DNA from: Lutibacter sp.
GTDB lineage: Bacteria > Bacteroidota > Bacteroidia > Flavobacteriales > Flavobacteriaceae
Reading direction: 5' to 3'
NCBI GenBank assembly: GCA_030656195.1
Contig: JAUSOJ010000094.1
Coordinates: 1-47,142, forward strand
Length of the DNA: 47,142 bases
The notes beneath the pieces are model-generated. The model ran no database searches. It was given only the letters and a program-made list of their open reading frames with translations, and was not told where the DNA came from. The translations under genes and the position numbers were made by a program. Positions 19,561 through 29,124 of the stretch are shown here, piece after piece. Within the stretch, counting starts at the first letter, position 1. Every line of letters starts with the position of its first letter.

Positions 19561-19639
19561 TGCTGCATCAATCAAGCAAGTTCAAAATATGCGAATTTTA
19601 GTAATAAGCACCATATTGAATTTTATTGTTGATGCGGCA
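19561..19639. repeat. Imperfect inverted repeat between the two peptidase genes
   Basis: TGCTGCATCAA (19561-19571) is matched by TTGATGCGGCA (19629-19639), an 11-bp inverted repeat with one G-U type mismatch, separated by 57 bp. It could close a long stem in the 3' region of the S9 peptidase message. It has no T tract, so it is not a classical terminator. The rest of this 268-bp gap shows no gene. Confidence 0.35.
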
Positions 19640-19802
19640 TTCTTAATTGCACCCACCAGAAACTTATATAGGTTATAGAGATTTGAAAAGACCTTGATCT
19701 TGTAAGTTTTATCTTCATTTTCTAAAATTTTTTAACGATAAAAACTTTTCTATTTATTTCCAAGCTTTTTTTATCTTTAGCGGCATAACTAATTTAATGA
19801 CA

Positions 19803-22319
19803 ATGAATAAATTTATTATTTTCTTTTTCTTATCTCTATCCTTTGTTGCCAACGCCCAAACCAATCAATTAAACTTATCTTATTATCTCCCCAATGATGT
19901 GACTTACAACGGCGATATTCCAACGCCAAAAAGCATTATTGGCCATGAAGTGGGTGAATGGCATGTGACCCACGACAAATTGGTGAATTATATGCAGGTT
20001 TTGGCAAACAGCAGCGACAGAATCACTTTTGAAAACAGGGGAACCACGGTTGAAGGAAGACCCTTAATTTTGCTTACCATTACATCACCAAACAACCATA
20101 AAAATTTAGAAAACATCAGGTTGAAGCATTTAAGCATCACTGATGCAAATTCATCTGGTTTGGATTTATCTTCCATGCCGCTTGTGGTAAATCAAGGTTT
20201 TTCCATACACGGCAATGAGCCCAGCGGAAGCAATGCAGCGCTTGCAGTAGCCTATTATTTGGCCGCTGCACAAGGTGCTAAAATTGATGAGTTGCTTAAC
20301 AATACCATTATTCTTTTCGATCCTTCTTTCAATCCCGACGGATTGCAACGATTTTCGTCTTGGGTAAATATGCATAAAAGCCAACATATAAATCCCGATC
20401 CAAACGACCGGGAATTTTCGGAAGCTTGGCCCGGAGCAAGAACAAATCACTACTGGTTTGATATGAATCGGGATTGGTTGCCTTCTCAATTGCCGGAAAG
20501 CAGGGCGAGAATTAAAACCTATCATCAGTGGTATCCAAATATCCTTACTGATCACCACGAAATGGGAACCAATTCCACTTTCTTCTTTCAACCGGGAGTT
20601 CCGTCAAGATCACACCCTTTAACACCTAAAAGCAACCAAAGATTAACTGAAGAAATTGCAGAATTTCACGCCAAAGCTTTAGATAAAATTGGAAGTTTTT
20701 ATTTTGCTGAAGAAAATTTTGATGATTTCTATTATGGAAAAGGATCTACGTTTCCAGATATTCAGGGAAGTATCGGAATTCTTTTTGAACAGGCATCATC
20801 ACGCGGTCATGCGCAAGAAAGCGATAATGGACTGCTCACTTTTCCTTTTACCATAAGAAACCAATTTGTTACGGCATTATCTACCTTGGAAGCGGGTGTT
20901 AAATTGAGAGAAAAACTACTTAATTTCCAAAGACAATTCTTTCAGGATGCCAGAAAGGAAGCAAAAGCCACCGCCATTGTTTTTGGCGACGAAAAAGATG
21001 CGGCAAAGGCCTATCATTTAGCTGAAATTCTTCAGCAGCACCAAATTAAAATTCACGAAATCAAAAATGATTTCACCCAAAATGGCAGAAATTATAAAAA
21101 AGGATACAGTTATATTCTGCCTAAAAATCAAAAGCAATCGCGTTTAATTGAGGCTATTTTTGAAAAAAGAACCTCTTTTCAGGATAGTTTATTTTACGAT
21201 ATTTCTGCCTGGTCATTTCCGCTGGCTTTTAATTTAGATTATAATGAAAACGCACCACTTTCTCAAATGGGAAAAGAAATTTTAGAGTTAAAACCACGCG
21301 CTATTCAGGATATGGCAATTTCCAATTATGCCTATTTAATGGAATGGCACGAATATTATTCTCCAAAAGCGTTAAATCAAATTTTAGAAGCCGGAATTAT
21401 GGCGAAAGTTTCGCTCAAACAGTTTTCTATGGATGGCGTTGATTTCGATTATGGAACCATTCTTATTCCTGTTCAAAATCAAAAATTGTCAGCACAAGAA
21501 TTGATGCAATTGCTTAATAAAGTCGCGCAAGAATCAAATATTTCCATAACGCCGGTTTCAACAGGTTTGGCAAAAGGAATTGATTTGGGAAGCAGTAATT
21601 TTAAAACCATTAAAAAACCAAAAGTGGCCTTGCTTGTTGGTGACGGCATTACTTCTTTAGACGCCGGCGAAATTTGGCATTTGTTTGATCAACGTTACGC
21701 CATGTTAATTACCAAACTGGACCTTCAAGGATTTGGCCGTAAAAAATTAAGCGGTTATACCCACATTATTTTGCCAAAAAGCCGAGACAATGCCTTGGAT
21801 AAAAATAATTCTGAAAAAATTAAAACCTGGATAAAAGACGGCGGTATTTTAATTGGCTATAACAATGCGGCAAACTGGGCCAATGCCAACGAAATAATCA
21901 AACTTAAAATTGAGGAAAAAAAGGACACTGCCAGAAATATTTCTTTTGAAAACCGTATGGATTACCGTGGCGCTAAAGAAATTGGCGGCGCTATTTTTGA
22001 AGCAAAATTAGACCGATCACATCCCGTAAATTTTGGCTATAAAAACAACACACTTCCATTATTTAAAAGCTCAACATTGTTTTTAAAGGCAGATGAACAG
22101 AGTTTTAACAATCCTATTCTTTTTTCGGAAAAACCTTTGTTAAGTGGTTATATTTCTAAAGACAATTTAAAAAAACTGGCAAACACCAGCGCTTTTAAAT
22201 CGGCCAATTTTGGAAGCGGTAAAGTTTTATTGTTTGCTGAAAACACAAACTTACGGGCATTTTGGTTTGGCACCAACAAATTATTGATGAATGCTGTTTT
22301 CTTTGGTGATTTTATGTAA
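19803..22319 (+). CDS. Secreted M14-family zinc carboxypeptidase
   Basis: An ~838-residue protein with a Sec signal peptide (FIIFFFLSLSFVANAQ) and an N-terminal M14 metallopeptidase domain. Counted from the ATG at 19803, the zinc ligands are His136 and Glu139 (SIHGNEPSG) and a His in DHHEMG (251 or 252). Glu329 (ILFEQASS) is the probable catalytic general base. The FDPSFNPDGLQRF block is typical of this clade. The C-terminal ~450 residues form a glutamine-amidotransferase-like/beta region common in this long bacterial subgroup. It probably trims peptides in the periplasm together with the adjacent S9 peptidase. I prefer the second ATG because the signal peptide then starts MNKF. Confidence 0.9.
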   Translation: MNKFIIFFFLSLSFVANAQTNQLNLSYYLPNDVTYNGDIPTPKSIIGHEVGEWHVTHDKLVNYMQVLANSSDRITFENRGTTVEGRPLILLTITSPNNHKNLENIRLKHLSITDANSSGLDLSSMPLVVNQGFSIHGNEPSGSNAALAVAYYLAAAQGAKIDELLNNTIILFDPSFNPDGLQRFSSWVNMHKSQHINPDPNDREFSEAWPGARTNHYWFDMNRDWLPSQLPESRARIKTYHQWYPNILTDHHEMGTNSTFFFQPGVPSRSHPLTPKSNQRLTEEIAEFHAKALDKIGSFYFAEENFDDFYYGKGSTFPDIQGSIGILFEQASSRGHAQESDNGLLTFPFTIRNQFVTALSTLEAGVKLREKLLNFQRQFFQDARKEAKATAIVFGDEKDAAKAYHLAEILQQHQIKIHEIKNDFTQNGRNYKKGYSYILPKNQKQSRLIEAIFEKRTSFQDSLFYDISAWSFPLAFNLDYNENAPLSQMGKEILELKPRAIQDMAISNYAYLMEWHEYYSPKALNQILEAGIMAKVSLKQFSMDGVDFDYGTILIPVQNQKLSAQELMQLLNKVAQESNISITPVSTGLAKGIDLGSSNFKTIKKPKVALLVGDGITSLDAGEIWHLFDQRYAMLITKLDLQGFGRKKLSGYTHIILPKSRDNALDKNNSEKIKTWIKDGGILIGYNNAANWANANEIIKLKIEEKKDTARNISFENRMDYRGAKEIGGAIFEAKLDRSHPVNFGYKNNTLPLFKSSTLFLKADEQSFNNPILFSEKPLLSGYISKDNLKKLANTSAFKSANFGSGKVLLFAENTNLRAFWFGTNKLLMNAVFFGDFM

Positions 22320-22359
22320 ATAATATTCAAAAAAGAACGCATTATTAATCGTTTTATAG

Positions 22360-22395
22360 CAAAGATCCATCAAAATTGATGGATCTTTGTTTTTA
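22360..22395 (+). terminator. Intrinsic terminator after the M14 peptidase gene
   Basis: CAAAGATCCATC (22360-22371) pairs perfectly with GATGGATCTTTG (22378-22389) around a six-base loop and is followed by five T residues. It lies 40 bp after the M14 stop. The A-rich left flank lets it also serve the convergent mtgA message. Confidence 0.85.
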
Positions 22396-22420
22396 TAAAA
22401 TTATGGAAAACGAGGTTGTT

Positions 22421-23113
22421 TTAATCAAAATTTAGCGGACCAAAATAATTCATTTGCCTCATAATCCAGTTTTTCCTATTTTCAATGTAACCCGAAGAGC
22501 GGGTCGCTCTGTATTTTCTTGGATTAGGTAAAATGGCGGCTATGGAAGCAGCTTCGTATACGGTAAGTTTGGCCGCTGGTTTTCTAAACCAATGTTGTGC
22601 CGCCGCTTCTGCACCGTAAATGCCATTTCCCATTTCAATGCTGTTTAAATACACTTCTAAAATGCGCTCCTTGCTCCAAAAAACTTCAATTAAAAAAGTA
22701 AAATACACCTCAAATCCTTTACGAACATAGCTTCGTTGAGGCCAAAGAAATACATTTTTTGCCGTTTGTTGCGATATGGTGCTTCCGCCTTTGATGCGTT
22801 TTCTTTTCTTGTTTCTTTCAAATGCTTTTTCAATGGCTTCAAAATCAAAACCTGAATGTTCCATAAATTTTTGGTCTTCGCTTACAATAACGGCCTTGCC
22901 CAAATTCGGGGAAATTTTTTTCATCGAAACCCAATCGTGTTCAAATGGCGCTTTTTCGCCTTTGCCCCATTGCTCCATATTGCGAATAATCATCAACGGC
23001 GTAAAAGGGACGGGAACCCAGCGAAAAACAATCACCGAAAAAACCGAAAGCGCGATAAAAAAAATGACGGCTTTAAAAATCCATTTAAAAAGTTTCGTAA
23101 AAAATCCCTTCAT
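22421..23113 (-). CDS. mtgA: Monofunctional biosynthetic peptidoglycan transglycosylase
   Basis: A 230-residue GT51 enzyme that polymerises lipid II into glycan strands. One N-terminal membrane helix (about residues 10-32, AVIFFIALSVFSVIVFRW) anchors it with the catalytic domain in the periplasm. All GT51 motifs are present: EDQKFMEHSGFDFEAI with the catalytic Glu, KGGSTISQQTAKN, KERILEVYLNSIEMG with the second Glu, and GAEAAAQHWF. There is no transpeptidase domain. It lies 6 bp downstream of the SIMPL-domain gene, so the two are cotranscribed. Confidence 0.95.
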   Translation of the reverse strand: MKGFFTKLFKWIFKAVIFFIALSVFSVIVFRWVPVPFTPLMIIRNMEQWGKGEKAPFEHDWVSMKKISPNLGKAVIVSEDQKFMEHSGFDFEAIEKAFERNKKRKRIKGGSTISQQTAKNVFLWPQRSYVRKGFEVYFTFLIEVFWSKERILEVYLNSIEMGNGIYGAEAAAQHWFRKPAAKLTVYEAASIAAILPNPRKYRATRSSGYIENRKNWIMRQMNYFGPLNFD

Positions 23114-23119
23114 GTTTTT

Positions 23120-23830
23120 TTAATCTTCTAATTGATATTCAATGGTTGAAACAACTCTTACAATTTTAATGTCGGAAGTATTTTGATCCAAATCTGTAAT
23201 AGAAAATAATCCTTGTTGTGCACTTTTAATTTTACTGACTTTAGAATTGGAATCGAGCGCAAATTTTTCGGCCACTTCTCTGGCATTTTTCGTCGCTTCT
23301 TCAATCATTTCAGGTTTCAATTTATTCAATCCCGAAAAACTGTATTGAATAGGTTGCCAAGTATTTTTGGAGCTGATTAAAATTCCTTTTGAAATAAGTT
23401 CCAAAGAATTTGTAAGCGCTTTTTGAAGTTTTTCAATATCGCCGGTTCTCACAGTGAAATCTGAACTTGCAATATATCTGAATTCCCGGTTTTGTTCATT
23501 TCCACCATATAAAGCAGCTTTTGAATCGTTAATGTTTGTGGTGCCGCTATTCAATTCTTTTTCCGTAAAACCTTCCTTCAAAAAAAAGTTTTTGATCTCA
23601 TTGTTTTGTTTTTCCAGGTCGTTTTTCAGCATATTTAAATCGTTCCCGGCAATGGTGATACTAATTGGCCAAACAGCCAAATCGGCCTTTACTTGTTTTT
23701 CCGACAATCCTTTTACTTGAACAGAACGCTCAAATGCTTTTCCGTTTTTATAGGTATTGCCAATAAAGTAACCGGCAACCACTATTGAAATAGCTATGAC
23801 AATTGTTTGAATCCATCCGCTTTTTTCCAT
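23120..23830 (-). CDS. SIMPL-domain (DUF541) protein
   Basis: A 236-residue protein with one N-terminal hydrophobic segment (IQTIVIAISIVVAGYFIGN) that could be an uncleaved anchor, followed by a SIMPL domain. FERSVQVKGLSEKQVKADLA at the start and the C-terminal AREVAEKFALDSNSKVSKI block are typical. SIMPL proteins are periplasmic or membrane-associated, and their biochemical role is poorly defined. One member, BP26, forms channel-like oligomers. It is the first gene of a pair with mtgA, 6 bp apart, which suggests an envelope role. Confidence 0.85.
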   Translation of the reverse strand: MEKSGWIQTIVIAISIVVAGYFIGNTYKNGKAFERSVQVKGLSEKQVKADLAVWPISITIAGNDLNMLKNDLEKQNNEIKNFFLKEGFTEKELNSGTTNINDSKAALYGGNEQNREFRYIASSDFTVRTGDIEKLQKALTNSLELISKGILISSKNTWQPIQYSFSGLNKLKPEMIEEATKNAREVAEKFALDSNSKVSKIKSAQQGLFSITDLDQNTSDIKIVRVVSTIEYQLED

Positions 23831-23887
23831 ATTTTTAATTTTTAAGGATTTTTAAGATGCCCGTTGTTATTATAAAACAACTTTATA

Positions 23888-23895
23888 CAAAAGTA
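23888..23895 (-). promoter_or_regulatory. -7 box (TAnnTTTG) for the SIMPL-mtgA pair
   Basis: On the minus strand this reads TACTTTTG, an exact consensus match, 58 bp upstream of the SIMPL ATG. A well-placed -33 element is not apparent. Confidence 0.45.
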
Positions 23896-24003
23896 TGGCT
23901 TTTTTGAATGTCTTAGATTGTTTGTTTTTAGCAATTTTTAAACAATTCAGCAGAAAAAACGCAAAAAGAAATAGTCACTGTAATGAACAATGAAACAAAA
24001 TAT

Positions 24004-26508
24004 TTAAAAGACTGTTTTTCTTCGTTTCGCCCATTTTACTGCTTCATACCAAATAACAGCCAAAAATCCGATGGCAATACTTATTAGTAATTGTATTGGA
24101 TTTAAGGCTTCAAACTTGAAAAAATTTGCCAATGGCACAACATAAACCAGAAGCCCGGATGTAAAAACAGTAATGCCGATAATAAGCAAAACCAGGTTGT
24201 TTTTGTATTTCATTACCGTAAAAATGGAATAGTAAAATGAGCGGTTCACCAAGGTTAAAAATATATTTGAGGCGATTAAGGCCGTGAAAACCATAGTTCT
24301 CACAATTGCTATATTAAATCCTTGATTTACTGCGTATTGGTAAATAAATAATACGCCAACAGTAATTGCCAAACCTTGTATAATACTGGTCATTAATTCT
24401 TTTCCGTTAAAGAAAGTAAGCGAAAAAGGGCGTGGTTTTTTTTGCATCGCATTTTTTTCCATTGGTTCATTTTCATAAATGATGGAACAGGTTGGCCCCA
24501 TAATTAATTCTAAAAAGATGATATGGACAGGCGAAAAAATTACGGGATAAATCCAACCCAAAGCCAACGGAATAAACACAGTTAAAATGATGGGAATATG
24601 AATGGAAATGATATACTGAATGGCTTTTTTAAGATTGGCATAAATTTTTCTGCCCATTGCAACAGCATCAACCATTTTAGACAAATCGTCTTCCAATAAT
24701 ATCAATGAAGCTGCCTGTTTGGCGATTTCGGTTCCTCTTTTGCCCATGGCAACACCAATATGCGCGGCTTTTAATGCAGGTCCGTCATTTACGCCGTCGC
24801 CGGTCATCGCCACAATTTGGTTTTCGGCTTTAAGAGCGTTGATGATTTTTAATTTAGCTTCGGGGAACATGCGCGTATAAACGTTGGTTTTTAACACTAT
24901 TTTTTGCAATTCGGCATCTGATAATTTCATCAATTCATCACCCGTAACACTTTTTTCACAGCCTTTAAATCCGACTTGTTTGGCAATGGCGGCGGTGGTT
25001 GCTGCATTGTCGCCTGTAATAATTTTTACTGAAATTCCGGCGGTGTAAAAGTCTTCAAAAACAGCTTCAATATTTTTCTTTGGCGGATCGTGAAAAGCGA
25101 CCAAACCTTTAAAATGAAACTTGAACTCTTGCTGGGTTTCGGGAAAATTATTTCCTTCAAAAGTGGCTGCACCTACGCCCAAAACACGATAACCATCGGT
25201 TGCCAAAGTATTAAACGCAGTTTCTATATTTTGTTTTTCGGTTTTTGTAAGCTCGCAAACATTTAAAATCGCTTCCGGAGCGCCTTTTGTGGCAATGATT
25301 CGCTGTCCTGCTTCATTTTCAAAAATATGCGTCATCATTGGCGGAATTCCTTCCAACGGATATTCATGAATCATTTTGTAATTTGGTCTTTCATCGGTTA
25401 AAACGGTGGTTGCATAAGCCTTGTGCAACGCAATTTCCATCGCATCAAAAGCAATGGGTTCACTTGACCACATGGCCAAATTTATAAGTTCTTTTTCTTC
25501 TGCAATTAGTCCGTTTTCAATGGTGGATATTTTTTGTAAGGAAGGTACAAACAGTTTGGCCAGCTTCATTTTGTTTTCTGTGATGGTTCCTGTTTTATCA
25601 ATACAAATTACAGAAGCGCTTCCCAAAGTTTCCACCGTTTTCATTTGTTTTACAATAATTCCCAATTTCATCAATCGCCAAGATCCAAGCGCCATAAATG
25701 TGGTAAAAGCCACGGGAATTTCTTCGGGTAAAATACTCATGGCCAAGGTAAGCGCAATAAGTAAACTGGCAATAATATTGTAGGATTGAAAATAGTTTAT
25801 TCCCCAAACAATGATAAAAATGACGGTTCCTATGCCTACCATTTTTTTTACAAAATTGCCAATTTGCAGCTCCAACGGAGTTTTCTCTTCTTTTATTTTT
25901 TCCAAACTTCCGCCAATTTTTCCCAATTTGGTTTCATTGCCTATGCTGGTTACCGTTGCAATCGCCAATCCGCTGGCAACTGTTGTGCCTTGATAAATGA
26001 ATCGGTCTGGTTTTTTGGCATCTTTGTAAACAGCCAAAGATTCCCCCGTTAAAATGGACTCGTTTACCGAGAAATCATTGGAGTGCACAATGCTGCCGTC
26101 GGCGGCAATTATAAGGCCTTCTTCAACAATTAAGGAATCTCCCACCACCAAATCTTCGGTTTTTATTTCAACCGTTTTTCCGTCTCTAACCACATTGCAA
26201 TTTGGCTGCGTAAAAGTTTTTAATTTCTCCAAGGCATTTCTGCTCCTTGAATCCTGATACAAAGAAATTGCTGAAATAAGCACAATAGCACAAGCCAAAA
26301 AAGTGCCGTCACCACTATTTCCGCTTATAAAATAAATGGAAGAAGTTACTAAAAGCAAAATAACCATAGGTTCCTTCACCAGACTTAAGAAGGTATTTAA
26401 AAACGGATTTTCCTTTTTATATTCCAGTTTGTTTGCGCCAAAATTTTCTCTTGAAATCAGCACTTCTTTTTGGGTCAATCCTTTTATGTTGAAGTTGGTT
26501 ACTGACAT
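24004..26508 (-). CDS. P-type cation-transporting ATPase (Ca2+-ATPase-like)
   Basis: An 834-residue P2-type ATPase. From the N-terminus there is a cation-ATPase N domain (KGLTQKEVLISRENFGANKL), the actuator motif LTGES, an M4 motif PEEIPVAFT, the phosphorylation site CIDKTGTIT, the nucleotide domain with KGAPE, and the hinge TGDGVNDGPALKAAHIG. At least four C-terminal helices follow, with ENEPMEK after M6. There is no heavy-metal HMA domain or CPx motif, so it is not a copper or zinc exporter. Calcium or another divalent cation is likely. The M4 PEEIP differs from PEGLP of SERCA but occurs in bacterial members. It is transcribed alone. Confidence 0.88.
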   Translation of the reverse strand: MSVTNFNIKGLTQKEVLISRENFGANKLEYKKENPFLNTFLSLVKEPMVILLLVTSSIYFISGNSGDGTFLACAIVLISAISLYQDSRSRNALEKLKTFTQPNCNVVRDGKTVEIKTEDLVVGDSLIVEEGLIIAADGSIVHSNDFSVNESILTGESLAVYKDAKKPDRFIYQGTTVASGLAIATVTSIGNETKLGKIGGSLEKIKEEKTPLELQIGNFVKKMVGIGTVIFIIVWGINYFQSYNIIASLLIALTLAMSILPEEIPVAFTTFMALGSWRLMKLGIIVKQMKTVETLGSASVICIDKTGTITENKMKLAKLFVPSLQKISTIENGLIAEEKELINLAMWSSEPIAFDAMEIALHKAYATTVLTDERPNYKMIHEYPLEGIPPMMTHIFENEAGQRIIATKGAPEAILNVCELTKTEKQNIETAFNTLATDGYRVLGVGAATFEGNNFPETQQEFKFHFKGLVAFHDPPKKNIEAVFEDFYTAGISVKIITGDNAATTAAIAKQVGFKGCEKSVTGDELMKLSDAELQKIVLKTNVYTRMFPEAKLKIINALKAENQIVAMTGDGVNDGPALKAAHIGVAMGKRGTEIAKQAASLILLEDDLSKMVDAVAMGRKIYANLKKAIQYIISIHIPIILTVFIPLALGWIYPVIFSPVHIIFLELIMGPTCSIIYENEPMEKNAMQKKPRPFSLTFFNGKELMTSIIQGLAITVGVLFIYQYAVNQGFNIAIVRTMVFTALIASNIFLTLVNRSFYYSIFTVMKYKNNLVLLIIGITVFTSGLLVYVVPLANFFKFEALNPIQLLISIAIGFLAVIWYEAVKWAKRRKTVF

Positions 26509-26539
26509 AAATAAGGTTTTTTACAGAAAAAAAGGTATT

Positions 26540-26547
26540 CAAATATA
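26540..26547 (-). promoter_or_regulatory. -7 box (TAnnTTTG) for the P-type ATPase gene
   Basis: On the minus strand this reads TATATTTG, an exact consensus match, 32 bp upstream of the ATPase ATG. There is no clear -33 TTG at the expected spacing. Confidence 0.45.
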
Positions 26548-26628
26548 CAAAACATATGGCGTTTTTTCTTGGGTTTAATGAAGAAAAACCGATTGAAATT
26601 TAAAGTCTAATCAAAAAGAAGGAAAAAA

Positions 26629-27201
26629 TTAATCTTTAATGCGCTTCATTCTTTTGGGTCCGAACCAAAGCCAAAATCCCGTTACTGTAAAAAGAAATAA
26701 CGCCAAACCCATAATGGTTGTATAAATTACTTTAATTTGACCATCAGAAGTTGCAAAGTAACGGTCTAGAATGGAGCCGTCGTGGATGTTTTCAAAAAAA
26801 TCGGAATGTCTTTTGCCAATGCTCAGCAGGTTTCCAGTTGCGCCATCCAATTGAATTTCCCAATAATGATTTTTAAACACAAACTTTAAGATTCCTTTAT
26901 TTTTTCTGATGTCAATGCGATCAAGTTCTAACGATAAATCAGGTGAAATGGAATCTTGTAGCATAAAATTTGCTTTTTTGTTCAAACTGTCTAAAGGCAA
27001 CCAATCTTTTAAATCGGCAGAGGTTCCTTCAAATGACTTAGGTATAATAAGTCCGTTGCTGTGGTTTTTCCATCCCAATATAATGCCAGAAATTGAGATC
27101 ATAAAAAAGAAAATAAAAAGCAAAGCCCCTGTTGTTCTATGAACTTTTCTAAATTTTCGTATTGTTTTTGCTTGTTGTTTTTTGGAGTTAATTTTTACCA
27201 T
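26629..27201 (-). CDS. PepSY-domain membrane protein
   Basis: A 190-residue protein with an N-terminal helix (TGALLFIFFFMISISGIILG) preceded by the histidine-containing FRKVHRTTG of PepSY-associated transmembrane proteins. A periplasmic PepSY-like domain follows, with YWEIQLDGATGNLLSIGKRH. A second helix near the C-terminus (TIMGLALFLFTVTGFWLWFG) is followed by a basic tail. Relatives occur in iron-siderophore uptake and flavin-reductase-type membrane proteins, but the role here is unknown. The LysE-type gene lies 33 bp upstream on the same strand, so they are probably cotranscribed. Confidence 0.8.
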   Translation of the reverse strand: MVKINSKKQQAKTIRKFRKVHRTTGALLFIFFFMISISGIILGWKNHSNGLIIPKSFEGTSADLKDWLPLDSLNKKANFMLQDSISPDLSLELDRIDIRKNKGILKFVFKNHYWEIQLDGATGNLLSIGKRHSDFFENIHDGSILDRYFATSDGQIKVIYTTIMGLALFLFTVTGFWLWFGPKRMKRIKD

Positions 27202-27233
27202 TGAATAAGTCCTCGATCTGTTTAAGCCTATAA

Positions 27234-27914
27234 TTAAATTTTCGCGGCCTTTTCAACACTATTTTTAAATTGAAGTTTTTCATTTGGAATAAATCCTTTC
27301 AACATTAAAACAAAGCCAAAAATCATCAACATAATACCCATTGCCCTTTTTACTTTATAGGTTACTGCCGGCGTTAATTTCTTGATCAATTGTTTGGCCA
27401 GTAAAATTTTGCCAATATCGGTAATAAAATAGCTGGCAATAATCACTGTGAAATAGTTAAAAATTTTGGAGGGATTCATTTGAAGGTTAGAGCCTACAAC
27501 AACAATAAGTCCCAGCCAAAAAGCCAAAACACCAACATTGATAAAATTGAGAAAAAAACCTTTTAAAAACAGTTTTTTATAATTTGTTTTTTCGGGAAGC
27601 ACCAAAGTTTCATCCTGAATGATTCTTTTTTGACTTTTATCCAAATAAGTAACCAGGCCATAAACCAATAAAATAAAACCGCCAATCCAAAATAAACGCG
27701 GATCGTCTTTAATTTCTTCCAAAAGGCTTTTACTGCCATAATAGGCGATCAAAATAAAAACAACATCACCTAAAATCACGCCCAAATCAAATGACAACGC
27801 AGCTCGCGCGCCTTTAATGATACTGGTTTGTATTAACATAAAAAACACGGGACCAATCATAAAGGACAGAAAAAATCCAATCAGTATCGCTTCTTTAAGT
27901 TCGAAAAAGGTCAT
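27234..27914 (-). CDS. LysE/RhtB-family exporter
   Basis: A 226-residue, six-helix transporter of the LysE superfamily. The conserved start AILIGFFLSFMIGPVFFMLI contains the G-P motif of the first helix, followed by SIIKGARAALSFDLGVILGD. The family exports amino acids or related small molecules. The substrate is not predictable. It stands between the ferredoxin-type reductase gene (38 bp upstream) and the PepSY gene (33 bp downstream), all on one strand, so an operon of three is plausible, though the functions show no obvious link. Confidence 0.82.
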   Translation of the reverse strand: MTFFELKEAILIGFFLSFMIGPVFFMLIQTSIIKGARAALSFDLGVILGDVVFILIAYYGSKSLLEEIKDDPRLFWIGGFILLVYGLVTYLDKSQKRIIQDETLVLPEKTNYKKLFLKGFFLNFINVGVLAFWLGLIVVVGSNLQMNPSKIFNYFTVIIASYFITDIGKILLAKQLIKKLTPAVTYKVKRAMGIMLMIFGFVLMLKGFIPNEKLQFKNSVEKAAKI

Positions 27915-27952
27915 AAATTTGGTTTACTAAAATGTGAAAATACTATAAATTA

Positions 27953-29008
27953 TTAAACATTGTCGTAATCGATGGTGATTTTTTGCGTGATTGGATGCGC
28001 TTGACAAGTTAAAATGAACCCGTCTTTTATTTCTGCATCACTTAAAATGGAGTTTTTTTCCATCAATGCTTTTCCATCGGTTACTTTCGCCAAGCAACTG
28101 CTGCAAATTCCGCCTTGGCAAGAATATGGCGCATCCAAACCTTCTTTTAAAGCGGCGGTTAAAATGGTTAATTTTGAATCCATTTCAAAGGTAGTTTCTT
28201 CATCATCAACCAACACGGTAATTTCGCAAGTGCCTTCAAAAGCAATGTGTATTTCATTTTCAGGAACAAGAGGCGGCGTAAACAATTCAAAATGAATGTT
28301 GTTTTTGTCCAAACCATTTTCTGCAAGCGTTTCTTTTAAGATGTCTATCATCATTTCGGGCCCACATAAAAATGCGGCGTCAAAAGAACGGTCTTTAAAC
28401 CTATTTTTAAGGATAAAATTGAGGTTTCCTTTGTCAATTCGTCCAAATAAAGCGTCATTTTTCTGTTCTCTGCTAAATACATATTGCACATTAAATTGCG
28501 TTGGATACGTATTTTGCAACTTATTTATTTCATCATAAAAAATAGTGTCGGCTTCCGTTTTGTTTCCATAAATAAGCGTAAAAGTGCTTTTCGGTTCTTC
28601 CGTCAATACCGTTTTAATCATTGCCATTATTGGGGTAATTCCGCTTCCCGCGGCAACGCCAAGATATTTTTTAGCGTTTGTTGAATCCGATTCCAACATA
28701 AATTTCCCCAAAGGTTTAGCCACTTCCAAAACGTCGCCTTCTTTTAAAATGGTGGTGGCAAAAACAGAAAATGTTCCGTTGTCAACTGCTTTTACGGCAA
28801 TGCGCAACTCGCCGCTGTTTGGCGCGGAACAAATGGAATATGCCCTGCGCAATTCTTCGCCGGCAATGCTTTTTTTGATATTGATATATTGTCCGGCAAT
28901 AAATTTGAATTCCTCTTTTAAATCGGCAGGAATATCAAATAAAACAGAAACCGCATCAGAAGTTTCTTTTTTGAGTTCTTTTATTGTGAGTGGGTGAAAT
29001 TTAAACAT
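27953..29008 (-). CDS. PaaE-like flavin/2Fe-2S oxidoreductase
   Basis: A 351-residue electron-transfer protein. The N-terminal FAD domain (to ~105) has RRAYSICSAP. The NAD(P) domain (~110-235) begins YLGVAAGSGITPIMAMI and ends with AFLCGPEMMI. A plant-type ferredoxin (~260-351) supplies four cluster cysteines in CQGGICSSC and, later, LTCQAH. The order FAD-NAD-ferredoxin matches PaaE of phenylacetyl-CoA epoxidase. No paaABCD genes are present, so it may serve another oxygenase or desaturase. It acts in the cytoplasm. Confidence 0.85.
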   Translation of the reverse strand: MFKFHPLTIKELKKETSDAVSVLFDIPADLKEEFKFIAGQYINIKKSIAGEELRRAYSICSAPNSGELRIAVKAVDNGTFSVFATTILKEGDVLEVAKPLGKFMLESDSTNAKKYLGVAAGSGITPIMAMIKTVLTEEPKSTFTLIYGNKTEADTIFYDEINKLQNTYPTQFNVQYVFSREQKNDALFGRIDKGNLNFILKNRFKDRSFDAAFLCGPEMMIDILKETLAENGLDKNNIHFELFTPPLVPENEIHIAFEGTCEITVLVDDEETTFEMDSKLTILTAALKEGLDAPYSCQGGICSSCLAKVTDGKALMEKNSILSDAEIKDGFILTCQAHPITQKITIDYDNV

Positions 29009-29026
29009 GTATAATTTTTAAGATTA

Positions 29027-29034
29027 CAAAAATA
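29027..29034 (-). promoter_or_regulatory. -7 box (TAnnTTTG) for the PaaE-like gene
   Basis: On the minus strand this reads TATTTTTG, 19 bp upstream of the reductase ATG. It is an exact match to the Bacteroidota -7 consensus, but a paired -33 element is not obvious and the leader would be very short. Confidence 0.4.
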
Positions 29035-29124
29035 GCTAAACTTTAGATAATATTTTTTTAAAAACGTTACATTTACCTCTTTCAAAATATTTATAAATTA
29101 CAATCATTAACAACAACCAACCTA

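Noticed and set aside
20166-20591. 141-codon minus-strand frame inside the M14 peptidase gene
   Set aside because: It is opposite the zinc-binding region of a well-supported gene and has no motif of its own.
27953-29008. Phenylacetate degradation cluster
   Set aside because: Only a PaaE-like reductase is present. No paaABCD or CoA ligase genes are nearby.
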